The notes under the pieces were generated by a model. That model saw only the letters and a list, made by a program, of their open reading frames with translations, searched no databases and had not been told where the DNA came from. This document shows positions 27,996-35,668 of a stretch of DNA of 64,000 nucleotides, one piece after another. The translations under genes were made by a program, and so were the position numbers. The stretch covers positions 124,001 to 188,000 of the forward strand of contig JAIEMK010000007.1 in the NCBI GenBank assembly GCA_019752295.1. Reading direction: 5' to 3'. The stretch is from Chitinophagaceae bacterium (GTDB lineage: Bacteria > Bacteroidota > Bacteroidia > Chitinophagales > Chitinophagaceae). Each line of letters starts with the position of its first letter. The first letter of the stretch is position 1.

Positions 27996-28039
27996 TATAA
28001 ACAATAAAGTCACTCGATTGAGTGACTTTATTGTTTATA
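27996..28039 (+). terminator. Rho-independent terminator with 20-bp perfect stem
   Basis: Arms 27996-28015 and 28020-28039 are exactly complementary around a GATT loop (core AAAGTCACTC-GATT-GAGTGACTTT). The right arm ends in a T-rich stretch. It follows the lipoprotein stop by 17 bases and closes the RHS operon. It is unusually long and perfect for an intrinsic terminator. Confidence 0.8.
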
Positions 28040-28141
28040 GAGCAGCAACATTTTTTTGAAAGAAATTGTTTAATGAATTTAAAAGAGTTAACAAATAATT
28101 TTATTTGACAACGAATGACTAGTTACTTAAAATCTGAGTCT

Positions 28142-28852
28142 ATGAAAAAATGTTTAATACTTATTTTTCACATGGTCTTGTTTCAACTTAACTATTTATA
28201 CGCCCAACCCCAAAAGATAATTTCTATCTCGAAAACTGAGGTTAAACTTTTTGCAGGTGTTTTTTTGTCTAAATCGATAAAACTGCCTGACGAAGGGAAA
28301 GAAAATATAGGTAAAATTGATTGCAATCCTAATTTTTCTTATCGAATTAGTTATAAAGGAGAAGAGAATACGGATGATGGTTCTTTTGATAAATACAATT
28401 TAAGAATATTTGAAAGCACAAACTCGTTTTCATTTCCAAATATTTTGGGGACATGGACTATTGAAAGTTCTTTTGATAAAAAAAATATTACTCTGCCTAT
28501 TAAACAAGTAGCAAATGAAGGTTTTGGATGCGTTAATCTATTTCTTTTAACCAAAGGGGATACCAAACCGATTATGATTGATTCGAATGTCTGTAATTTT
28601 ACTAACGCTCCATTTATTACTTTAAGAAATGAACTCTATGTTTTATATTTTAAAGGAGATAAATTATATCGATATTCTTTAAGAGAAAAGAAAAATAAAG
28701 TTGAATGTATTCTACATCTCCCGAGTGAAAGCCAGAATTTAAGACTGACAATTAATCACATTGACCAAAATATCGCTGAGGTTGCTTTAGTTTTTAAAAA
28801 CGTTGAGCGCAAACTAATTCAATTTGCAAACTTTAAGCTTACTTTACAATAG
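28142..28852 (+). CDS. Secreted protein of unknown function
   Basis: 236 residues from the ATG at 28142, chosen over the one at 28115 because it puts a normal signal peptide first (KKCLILIFHMVLFQLNYLYA, cleavage before QPQ). The mature part is beta-rich by eye with no motif I know. It is very A+T-rich, like the RHS genes. It is separated from them by a strong terminator, so it needs its own promoter (a near-match TTTATTTG lies around 28100-28107). It could be a second immunity or accessory gene of the toxin locus, or unrelated. Confidence 0.55.
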   Translation: MKKCLILIFHMVLFQLNYLYAQPQKIISISKTEVKLFAGVFLSKSIKLPDEGKENIGKIDCNPNFSYRISYKGEENTDDGSFDKYNLRIFESTNSFSFPNILGTWTIESSFDKKNITLPIKQVANEGFGCVNLFLLTKGDTKPIMIDSNVCNFTNAPFITLRNELYVLYFKGDKLYRYSLREKKNKVECILHLPSESQNLRLTINHIDQNIAEVALVFKNVERKLIQFANFKLTLQ

Positions 28853-28986
28853 AAAGTATAATCAAGTTTTTATACAATTCGGGGAAACAGGAAAAAGCTA
28901 ATGAGAGAAGGTCACGTGAGCAAAAGGCAGCTCGATTTCTATACTTTATACTGGTCTGAATATTGGGAGGAGGTCAGGGCCGATAA

Positions 28987-29784
28987 TCAGTTAATGCTTT
29001 GATATACTTCCAATAATTTCTCCACAGCTTTTCTTCCCTCCACCCCAAGATCAATGCTGTAATCGTTTACATAAAGATCAATATGCTGGCGCATTACTGA
29101 TTCGCTCATCTCTTGTGCGTGCAGCCTTGTATAGTCTGTAATAAGTGGATAGTTTCGAAATGCAAATTCAACAGACCTGCGGATAAGTGATTCCACTTTT
29201 AATTGAGTTGCTTTATCAAATTTGTTTTGCATAATAATGCCTCCCAAAGGTATGGGACATTCTAATTTTTCTTCCCAATAAGCACCCAGATCCATCAACT
29301 TAATCAATCCCTTGTCGTGATACGTAAATCGGTTTTCATGTATGATTACACCGGCATCCACATCGCCTTTTAAAACGGCAGATTCGATTTCGTTGAATAC
29401 CAGAAACTTTTTATTTTTTGCATTCGGAAAAGCCAGTGAAAAAAGTAAGTGAGCGGTTGTGTTAATCCCCGGAATTGCAATGGAGGCTTCATTAATCAAA
29501 GACAGATCAGAAAAGGGTTTCCTCGAAATCAGGAGGGGCCCCACACCCTTACCCAATGCCCCGCCACTATTCAATAAATCGTACTGATTTTGCACCAGCG
29601 GTAAAACACCATAACTAATCTTTGAAATGTTCAGCTTATTTTCTTTTGCCCACAGATTCAGGGTTTGTACATCTTCTAATTGCACTTCAAAACTAAAACC
29701 CTCTGTATCGATCTTTTGATTGACCAATGCATCAAAAATAAAAGTATCGTTGGGACAAGGAGAAAATCCAATTGTGAAATGCAT
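28987..29784 (-). CDS. mqnD: 1,4-dihydroxy-6-naphthoate synthase
   Basis: 265 residues in the periplasmic-binding-protein fold of MqnD, the enzyme that converts cyclic dehypoxanthinyl futalosine to 1,4-dihydroxy-6-naphthoate in the futalosine route to menaquinone. The N-terminal GFSPCPNDTFIFDALV is diagnostic, and further family segments are KISYGVLPLVQ, GKGVGPLL, PGINTTAHLL and VDAGVIIHENRFTY. It lies 8 bp downstream of mqnB, its pathway neighbour, in the same operon. The window therefore shows this organism makes menaquinone by the futalosine pathway; the remaining steps are elsewhere. Confidence 0.93.
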   Translation of the reverse strand: MHFTIGFSPCPNDTFIFDALVNQKIDTEGFSFEVQLEDVQTLNLWAKENKLNISKISYGVLPLVQNQYDLLNSGGALGKGVGPLLISRKPFSDLSLINEASIAIPGINTTAHLLFSLAFPNAKNKKFLVFNEIESAVLKGDVDAGVIIHENRFTYHDKGLIKLMDLGAYWEEKLECPIPLGGIIMQNKFDKATQLKVESLIRRSVEFAFRNYPLITDYTRLHAQEMSESVMRQHIDLYVNDYSIDLGVEGRKAVEKLLEVYQSIN

Positions 29785-29792
29785 AGGGTTAT

Positions 29793-30461
29793 TTAAGAAA
29801 TTAGATAGAGCTGGTCGATATACTTTATTAATGTGTTATTCAAATTTTCAATGGCTTCCTTCATCATCCAATTATCTTTATTCCTTTCGCCCACAAAATT
29901 TGAAATTGCCCTTATTTGTAAAAAGGGAATATTAAACTCTCTTGCAACATAGTGTAATGCCGCACCTTCCATCGATTCGATAACGGGACTATATTTTTTG
30001 ACCAACTTTTGAATTCTTTCAGGGCTAGTAGAAATTTCATTCACTGTAATACCCGAAACCTCTTCGAGTTGCAATAAATTGAATTTTGATATCCATTGAT
30101 TGGGAAGCTTCCTTTTTTCAAAAGGATGATAACTACTCTTCTCCAATTTTAGATCGAAAAGGTCTTTCCACCTGCCATCTTCTTCCACACCCAAGTCTCC
30201 AATGGTTTCTTCCTGAATGGCAACTACTGTTCCAAGAGCCCTGTCGGACTGAAATGTTCCGGCAATGCCTGCCTGAATAATCAGATCGGGCTTGTCTTCC
30301 AAAGCAAGCTTGGTTAGTGAGAATCCTGCCGCCAGCATACCAATGCCCGACTGATGAAACTGAACCTTTAGTCGGTGGCTATCGCCGGTGTACAAAGGAT
30401 TTAGGTTCAGAAAAGAGGGCATCCATTCTGATACAGTTGCTGCTGAGATAATCACACGCAT
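29793..30461 (-). CDS. mqnB: Futalosine hydrolase
   Basis: 222 residues in the nucleoside phosphorylase fold (MTAN/PNP family). MqnB removes hypoxanthine from futalosine to give dehypoxanthinyl futalosine. Visible family features are QAGIAGTFQ, the conserved Glu-rich SPVIESMEGAALHYVA (substrate ribose binding, as in MTAN MEGAA) and LQIRAISNFVGERN. It is paired with mqnD, which argues for the futalosine substrate rather than methylthioadenosine. A consensus promoter at 30467-30497 drives the operon; its -7 box ends 5 bases before the ATG. Confidence 0.9.
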   Translation of the reverse strand: MRVIISAATVSEWMPSFLNLNPLYTGDSHRLKVQFHQSGIGMLAAGFSLTKLALEDKPDLIIQAGIAGTFQSDRALGTVVAIQEETIGDLGVEEDGRWKDLFDLKLEKSSYHPFEKRKLPNQWISKFNLLQLEEVSGITVNEISTSPERIQKLVKKYSPVIESMEGAALHYVAREFNIPFLQIRAISNFVGERNKDNWMMKEAIENLNNTLIKYIDQLYLIS

Positions 30462-30466
30462 ATACT

Positions 30467-30497
30467 CAAAGTTAGGAATAGGATTGATTTATACAAA
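30467..30497 (-). promoter_or_regulatory. Full Bacteroidota promoter of mqnBD (TTTG-N19-TAACTTTG)
   Basis: Read on the - strand: TTTG (30497-30494), 19 bases, then TAACTTTG (30474-30467), which ends 5 bases before the mqnB ATG. The predicted start of transcription lies at or within a base or two of the start codon. Confidence 0.75.
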
Positions 30498-30550
30498 TCA
30501 CTAATCCTATGGCTCAGGGGTTAGGGGCTGCTAAATTGGGATTCAAGTTG

Positions 30551-30558
30551 TAAGTTTG
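30551..30558 (+). promoter_or_regulatory. Candidate -7 box of the first PTPS/QueD gene (TAAGTTTG)
   Basis: TAAGTTTG fits TAnnTTTG and ends 18 bases before the ATG at 30577. I see no -33 element at standard spacing. Confidence 0.4.
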
Positions 30559-30576
30559 CCGAAATTTTGGTGAAGA

Positions 30577-30993
30577 ATGGTGTATTTAACGCGACTGGAA
30601 CATTTTAATGCAGCTCATAAACTATTTAACCCTGCCTGGACTAAAGAGCAGAATGACGCCGTTTTTGGGGTCTGTGCCAACGAAAATTGGCATGGTCATA
30701 ATTTTGATCTGTATGTAACTGTAAAAGGTGTTCCTGATGCGGATACCGGTTTTGTTTTTGATGTTAAAAAGCTCAGCTTATTGATGAAGAAGCAGGTGAT
30801 CGACCAATTAGATCACAAAAACCTGAATCTGGACGTGGATTTTATGCGAAACAAAATGTGCAGTACCGAAAACCTTGCCATCGCCATTTGGCAACAATTA
30901 GCCCCACATATGCCCGAAGGTGTTCATTTACATTGTGTTAAGCTATACGAGACCGCGAGGATATATGTGGAATACTTTGGAAGTGAAGAGTGA
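30577..30993 (+). CDS. 6-pyruvoyl/6-carboxy-tetrahydropterin synthase family protein (paralogue 1)
   Basis: 138 residues in the tunnelling-fold PTPS/QueD family, which acts on dihydroneopterin triphosphate to form 6-pyruvoyl- or 6-carboxy-tetrahydropterin (queuosine and deazaguanine precursors). Zinc ligands His14, His39 and His41 (HGHNF) and the catalytic Cys33 (VFGVC) are present, in the C-x5-HGH spacing seen in PTPS. LDHKNLNLD and LYETARIYVEY complete the fold. A second, clearly related copy lies at 31450-31863 just before folE, which makes its substrate. The stop is followed by a degenerate heptad/block-B repeat. Confidence 0.88.
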   Translation: MVYLTRLEHFNAAHKLFNPAWTKEQNDAVFGVCANENWHGHNFDLYVTVKGVPDADTGFVFDVKKLSLLMKKQVIDQLDHKNLNLDVDFMRNKMCSTENLAIAIWQQLAPHMPEGVHLHCVKLYETARIYVEYFGSEE

Positions 30994-31449
30994 AAACTGA
31001 TAGGTGAAGAACAGAAAATGGAGGAAGAATAAATCAGCGAAAATCTGTTTCATCAGCGTAATCAGCGTGCCATAAAAATATCCTCATGGAGGCAAAAGCT
31101 GAAAGTAGAAAACTGTTGTGATGAGCTCGTTCAAATATTTTTTTAGATATTTGAACAAAATAGAAACCTATTGGTTAATATTCTCGTATGTATCTTCGCA
31201 GAGAATTAGGATTGACGGAAAGGATATAGCGGATAGTAAATAGAAATTCAAGTTTCGTTTTTGAATGGATTCTGAGGATTTGGCCACTTGATCAGCACAC
31301 TTCTGAAACAGTGCCAAAAATCATGAACGGAAATACTTGATAATAGCTTTAGACAAACAATCGATGCAGCGAACGTTCAAGTGTGCGACGCAACAAAGAT
31401 GACCAGCGATAAAAGCCGGAGTAAATATTTTTTACCATAACTGAAAAAA
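30994..31449. other. Gap between the two PTPS paralogues; repeat block only
   Basis: 456 bases without a credible gene. They contain the block-B repeat at 31031-31090 and a 10-bp-arm inverted repeat at 31129-31156 (GTTCAAATAT...ATATTTGAAC, 8-base centre of mainly T). The remaining 290 bases up to the second paralogue show no promoter box at consensus. Confidence 0.6.
31031..31090 (+). repeat. Dispersed intergenic repeat, block B copy 2
   Basis: Pattern AAATCAGCG-AAAATCTGTTTC-ATCAGCGTAATCAGCGTGCC-ATAAAAATA-TCCTCATGGA. Same order as copies 1, 3 and 4. It is preceded by a degenerate heptad-like tract (about 30991-31030, ending GGAGGAAGAATAA) that begins at the stop of paralogue 1. Confidence 0.8.
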
Positions 31450-31863
31450 TTGAGCAAAAAAGTAGCAGTATTTCGCAAAGAGCATTTTAATGCTGCTCAC
31501 CGCCTCAATAATCCGGAATGGACAAAAGAGGAGAATAAACTTGTATTCGGTTTGTGTAACAACGATAATTATCACGGACACAATTATGATTTAATTGTTA
31601 AAGTAGTAGGTGAGCCGAACCCCAACACGGGTTATGTGTTTGACATGAAGCAATTGAGTGTAATTATTAAAGAACAGATACTAGACCGATTCGATCATAA
31701 AAATTTAAACCTCGACACAGTAGAATTTGCATCTGTAAATCCAACTGCAGAAAATATAGCGATAGTGATTTATGATTTGTTGAGAGAGAAACTGGATAAA
31801 GGTTTGGAACTAAAAATAAGATTGTATGAAACAGAAAGAAACTTTGTTGAATATCCTGCTTAA
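31450..31863 (+). CDS. 6-pyruvoyl/6-carboxy-tetrahydropterin synthase family protein (paralogue 2)
   Basis: 137 residues from a TTG start (no better in-frame start precedes the conserved KEHFNAAHRL). Zinc ligands His17, His42 and His44 (HGHNY) and Cys36 (VFGLC) are in the same PTPS-type spacing as paralogue 1, and the two proteins align without gaps over most of their length. It overlaps the annotated folE start by 38 bp, so the two are translationally linked: FolE makes dihydroneopterin triphosphate, this enzyme's family substrate. Having two copies suggests divided roles (queuosine versus pterin synthesis), which cannot be assigned from sequence. Confidence 0.87.
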   Translation: MSKKVAVFRKEHFNAAHRLNNPEWTKEENKLVFGLCNNDNYHGHNYDLIVKVVGEPNPNTGYVFDMKQLSVIIKEQILDRFDHKNLNLDTVEFASVNPTAENIAIVIYDLLREKLDKGLELKIRLYETERNFVEYPA

Positions 31864-32545
31864 CGGCGACAGGATTGAGCTAAGTGATACCCTGATTGAT
31901 GATATGGGCGACAACCATGTCAGCACTTCGGTAGATACACCCATGCGTACTGATGCATTCAACAAAACCGACGATGAGAAGGTTAACGAAATCGAAAAAC
32001 ATTTTGCTGCTATCATGGAAACACTTGGCTTAGACCTTACAGATGATAGTTTGAGAGGTACCCCAAGGCGTGTTGCCAAAATGTATGTGAAAGAAATTTT
32101 CAACGGACTGAATCCCGCTAACATGCCCAATATGGCCATGTTCGAGAACAAGTACAAGTACAACGAAATGCTGGTTGAAAAAAATATTTCGTTCTACAGC
32201 AATTGCGAACACCATTTTGTACCCATCATTGGAAAAGCGCATGTAGCTTATATCAGCAACGGATATGTAGTTGGACTGAGTAAGTTGAACAGACTGGTAC
32301 AATATTTTGCAAAACGCCCGCAGGTGCAGGAAAGACTTACCATGCAAATTGGTAAAGAGCTTCAGAAAGTATTGAGTACCGACGATGTGGCAATTGTAAT
32401 TGATGCAAAGCATTTATGTGTGGCTAGCAGAGGAGTGGAGGATGATACCTCCTCAACCATTACTGCATTTTATGGAGGTAAGTTTAGAGAAGAAAAAATT
32501 AAAAATGAATTCCTTAAATACCTTGAATTGAAAACGGAATTTTAA
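31826..32545 (+). CDS. folE: GTP cyclohydrolase I
   Basis: 239 residues. FolE converts GTP to 7,8-dihydroneopterin triphosphate, the first step of folate, biopterin and deazaguanine synthesis. The zinc site segment CEHHFVPIIGKAHVAY, the RLVQYFAKRPQVQERL stretch and the second Cys in KHLCVASRGV are all present. The ATG at 31826 overlaps the preceding gene by 38 bp. An in-frame ATG at 31904 would remove 26 residues, but homologues carry some residues before GDNH, so I keep the longer form. It ends 78 bp before fabD. Confidence 0.93.
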   Translation: MKQKETLLNILLNGDRIELSDTLIDDMGDNHVSTSVDTPMRTDAFNKTDDEKVNEIEKHFAAIMETLGLDLTDDSLRGTPRRVAKMYVKEIFNGLNPANMPNMAMFENKYKYNEMLVEKNISFYSNCEHHFVPIIGKAHVAYISNGYVVGLSKLNRLVQYFAKRPQVQERLTMQIGKELQKVLSTDDVAIVIDAKHLCVASRGVEDDTSSTITAFYGGKFREEKIKNEFLKYLELKTEF

Positions 32546-32623
32546 TAATTGCATGATGTGTTGAAACTCTGGTAAATTTTTTATCAGGGTTTTTTATTTA
32601 TTTTAGCCGCTCAATTGTTTGTT

Positions 32624-33517
32624 ATGAATAAGCACGCATATTTATTTCCCGGTCAGGGCAGTCAGTTTATAGGAATGGGTAAACAACTCTATGAAACCCA
32701 TGCAACCGCAAAAATACTTTTTGAAAAAGCAAACGATATTCTCGGCTTCAGAATCAGTGATACTATGTTTGGAGGAACTGATGAGGCATTGAAACAAACC
32801 AATATTACACAACCTGCCATATTTCTGCATTCTGTAATTGCCTATCAAACTTTAGAGGACCCTCAACCAAATCTGGTGGCAGGGCATTCTTTAGGTGAAT
32901 TTTCTGCATTGGTAGCGAATCATGTTTTGCATTTTGAAGACGCTTTAAAGCTGGTGAGCATTCGCGCAAAAGCCATGCAGAAAGCCTGTGAAATTACCCC
33001 TTCCACAATGGCAGCCGTACTGGCATTGGCCGATGAAAAAGTGGAAGAAATCTGCGCAGCTATTCAAGCAGAGACAGGCGAAATCGTAGTTGCAGCAAAC
33101 TATAATTGCCCCGGTCAGTTAGTGATTAGCGGATCGATCAAAGGAATTGATATTGCCTGTGAAAGAATGAAAGCAGCAGGTGCTAAAAGAGCGTTGGTAC
33201 TACCTGTTGGAGGCGCTTTTCATTCGCCTTTAATGGCGCCTGCTAAAGAAGAATTGGCGGCGGCTATCGAAGCTACCAAGTTTAGTACACCCATCTGCCC
33301 TGTTTATCAAAACGTAGTTGCATGTGCCGTTACCGACCCCGGAGAAATTAAACAAAACCTGATTGATCAGTTAACGGGTGCAGTAAAATGGACCCAATCT
33401 GTTCAGGCAATGGTAGCAGATGGCGCTACACATTTTACAGAAGTAGGTCCGGGTAAAGTGTTACAGGGACTTGTTCAGAAAGTTTTCCGTGAGGCGATAG
33501 TGAACGGGATTAGCTAA
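32624..33517 (+). CDS. fabD: Malonyl-CoA:ACP transacylase
   Basis: 297 residues from the ATG at 32624 (a TTG at 32615 is in frame but not needed). FabD loads malonyl onto acyl carrier protein for fatty acid synthesis. Family features: LFPGQGSQFIGMG at the N-terminus, nucleophile Ser in AGHSLGEFSAL, active-site His in GGAFHSPLM, and VGPGKVLQGLVQK at the end. It converges on the GNAT gene with an 8-bp overlap of the 3' ends (33510-33517). fabH lies 6 kb away on the other strand, so the fatty acid genes are dispersed. Confidence 0.95.
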   Translation: MNKHAYLFPGQGSQFIGMGKQLYETHATAKILFEKANDILGFRISDTMFGGTDEALKQTNITQPAIFLHSVIAYQTLEDPQPNLVAGHSLGEFSALVANHVLHFEDALKLVSIRAKAMQKACEITPSTMAAVLALADEKVEEICAAIQAETGEIVVAANYNCPGQLVISGSIKGIDIACERMKAAGAKRALVLPVGGAFHSPLMAPAKEELAAAIEATKFSTPICPVYQNVVACAVTDPGEIKQNLIDQLTGAVKWTQSVQAMVADGATHFTEVGPGKVLQGLVQKVFREAIVNGIS

Positions 33518-33956
33518 TACTGCAGTTGATCCATTCCCCATCAAAATGTGCATTGTATTTTTTGTAAAAACTAATAGCGGGTTCGTTCCATTCAAGAACC
33601 TGCCATACAATACCATGCAGGTTTCTTTCTTTGGCTTCCACTACCAGTTTGTCGAATAATAACTGACCTAATTTATTACCCCTCATTTTTTCGGTAACAA
33701 GAATATCTTCGAGATACATTCTCTGACCCTTCCAGGTGCTATATCGGATATAATACAAAGCAAAGCCCTGAACAATTCCATCTACTTCTGCTACAAATGC
33801 CCACCACACTGGGTTTGGGCCGAATCCGCTTTCCTCAAAATGTGCAAGTGTAACAGTAACTTCATTGGGAGCTTTCTCAAAAACTGCCAGTTCCACTACC
33901 AGTTCCAGAATTCTTGCACAATCTTTTCTCTCCGCTCTTCTAATATTTATTTCCAT
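33510..33956 (-). CDS. GNAT family N-acetyltransferase (SSAT-like)
   Basis: 148 residues with the acetyl-CoA binding fold: I(R)RAERKDCARILELVVELA at the start, VALYY-type strand ALYYIRYSTWKGQRMYLEDI, then the Q/RxxGxG/A-like VTEKMRGNKLGQLLF, and YKKYNAHFD near the end. EDILVTEKMRGNKLG and NEPAISFYKKYNA resemble spermidine/spermine or diamine N-acetyltransferases. Substrate is not fixed by sequence. Its 3' end overlaps that of fabD by 8 bp, and it lies 12 bp from the amidohydrolase stop upstream, so it may be co-transcribed with it. Confidence 0.85.
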   Translation of the reverse strand: MEINIRRAERKDCARILELVVELAVFEKAPNEVTVTLAHFEESGFGPNPVWWAFVAEVDGIVQGFALYYIRYSTWKGQRMYLEDILVTEKMRGNKLGQLLFDKLVVEAKERNLHGIVWQVLEWNEPAISFYKKYNAHFDGEWINCSIS

Positions 33957-33968
33957 AAAAACGATAAT

Positions 33969-35636
33969 CTATTTTTTATATCCCGGGCCTTTTACAAATC
34001 TTCCTGCAGCAGCACCTGTTGGGGTGCCGTCTTTAAAAACAGAGATGCCGTTCACAAAAACATCAATCATACCATCGGCGTATCGATGTGGTTTTTCGTA
34101 AGTGGCATTGTCTTTTATTTTTGAAGGATCGAAAACCAGAATGTCTGCAAAGTAACCCGTTTTTAGTTCACCGCGTTTTTGAAGTTTTAAATGTTTTGCA
34201 GGAACATTGGCCAGTTTTTGAATGGCCGCGGGTAACGATAATACTTTTTCATCTCTGGAATAATGTCCGAGTACGCGGGCAAAATTTCCATATGCTCTGG
34301 GGTGGGCATTTGATTTTAAGAATACACCTTCATTTGTATAAGAAGCTTCATCACTTCCAAAACTTACCCAAGGCAAAGCAACTTGCTTTTTTACATTGTC
34401 TTCATTCATTAAAAAATAAGCAACACCAACACGAGTGCTATCCTGTACAATCAAATCCATCGCAGTTTCTTCGGGCGATTTGTTGCGCAACTTCGCCACT
34501 TCAGCGAGTGTTTTTCCGGTGTACTTTTTTAAAGAGTCTTGCTTGAAACCCAGTAATAATACGTGTTCTGCGCCACCCGCACCACTGTATAGATTCTCCC
34601 AATCTACTGGATTTGAATTCATCGCTTTTGTCATTTCTTTTCTGATAGCAGGGTTTTGTAACCTTTCTCTAAGTTTTCCAAAACCACCGTCTTGCAGTGT
34701 TGGAGGGAAAGAAGAAGTAAGTCCGGTTGCTCCCGCCAGATAAGTGTACATATCTGCAGTAATATCCTGTCCTTCTTTTCTGGCTCTTTCAACGCGCTTA
34801 ATAACAGAATCCATTTTGCTCCAATTATTTTTTCCGGCCGCCTTCAGATGAAATATCTCAGCAGGAATATTCGCTTCTTTCGAGATTGTGATCAATTCTT
34901 CAACAGCTTCCAGCAATTTATTTCCTTCGCTACGCATATGGCTTGAGTAAGTACCTCCATATTTTGATGCTTCTTTCGACAGTGCAATGAGCTCATCTGT
35001 TTTTGCAAAAAAATCAACCGGATATATCAATGCATTGGTAACGCCTAATGCGCCTTCTTCCATTGCTTGACGCACCAACAATTTCATGCTATCAAGCTGA
35101 GTGGGTGTAGGAGCAATATTTGCCTCGCCCAAAATGTATTGGCGAACTGCACCTGTTCCTACAAACGAAGCAATGTTCACTGCAATGCCTTTCTTTTCTA
35201 GTACTTGCATGTATTCGCCCAATGTGTTCCAACTTACATCATACTTAATATCAGATTGCCCTCCCTGCACCAGCAATTTCATTTTTGCATTCAAAGGCCC
35301 CATGGTGCTTTCGCCAAAAATTTCGGTGGTTACCCCTTGTCTGATATCGCTTTGTGCGCGCCCATCCTGAAATAATGATTCTTCCGAATGCCCCATCATA
35401 TTAATGAATCCGGGTGTTACGGCCATACCTTTTGCATCTACTTCATTAGTTGCTTTTGCATTCGATAGGTCGCCGATGAAAGCTATCGTATCGTTTTGTA
35501 TGGCTATATCAGCTTTGTATGTTTCGCCCCCATTTCCATCATAAATAGCACCATTCCGAATAATGGTATCGTATTTTTTTGAAGTACAGGATACCAAAAC
35601 TCCGCATGAAACCAAAATACAAATGAGGTTGCGCAT
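33969..35636 (-). CDS. N-acyl-D-amino-acid deacylase family amidohydrolase, lipoprotein
   Basis: 555 residues from the ATG at 35636 (another lies 6 bases upstream). A lipobox (GVLVSC) makes it a lipoprotein. The fold is urease-like amidohydrolase of the D-aminoacylase group: TPGFINMMGHSEESLF, DIRQGVTTEIFGES, the downstream zinc His segments YSSHMRSEG and FHLKAAG, then FGSDEAS. The first metal-binding HxH of classical D-aminoacylase is MGH here, so one usual ligand is missing. I recall a large related clade with the same replacement. It probably hydrolyses N-acyl or dipeptide bonds in the periplasm. Confidence 0.83.
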   Translation of the reverse strand: MRNLICILVSCGVLVSCTSKKYDTIIRNGAIYDGNGGETYKADIAIQNDTIAFIGDLSNAKATNEVDAKGMAVTPGFINMMGHSEESLFQDGRAQSDIRQGVTTEIFGESTMGPLNAKMKLLVQGGQSDIKYDVSWNTLGEYMQVLEKKGIAVNIASFVGTGAVRQYILGEANIAPTPTQLDSMKLLVRQAMEEGALGVTNALIYPVDFFAKTDELIALSKEASKYGGTYSSHMRSEGNKLLEAVEELITISKEANIPAEIFHLKAAGKNNWSKMDSVIKRVERARKEGQDITADMYTYLAGATGLTSSFPPTLQDGGFGKLRERLQNPAIRKEMTKAMNSNPVDWENLYSGAGGAEHVLLLGFKQDSLKKYTGKTLAEVAKLRNKSPEETAMDLIVQDSTRVGVAYFLMNEDNVKKQVALPWVSFGSDEASYTNEGVFLKSNAHPRAYGNFARVLGHYSRDEKVLSLPAAIQKLANVPAKHLKLQKRGELKTGYFADILVFDPSKIKDNATYEKPHRYADGMIDVFVNGISVFKDGTPTGAAAGRFVKGPGYKK

Positions 35637-35668
35637 ATGCATTATTTTAAGTGTAGGGATGGGTATGA

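Noticed and set aside
28901-29002. 33-codon frame overlapping the mqnD end
   Set aside because: It is antisense to the mqnD stop region and I see no support for it beyond an open frame.
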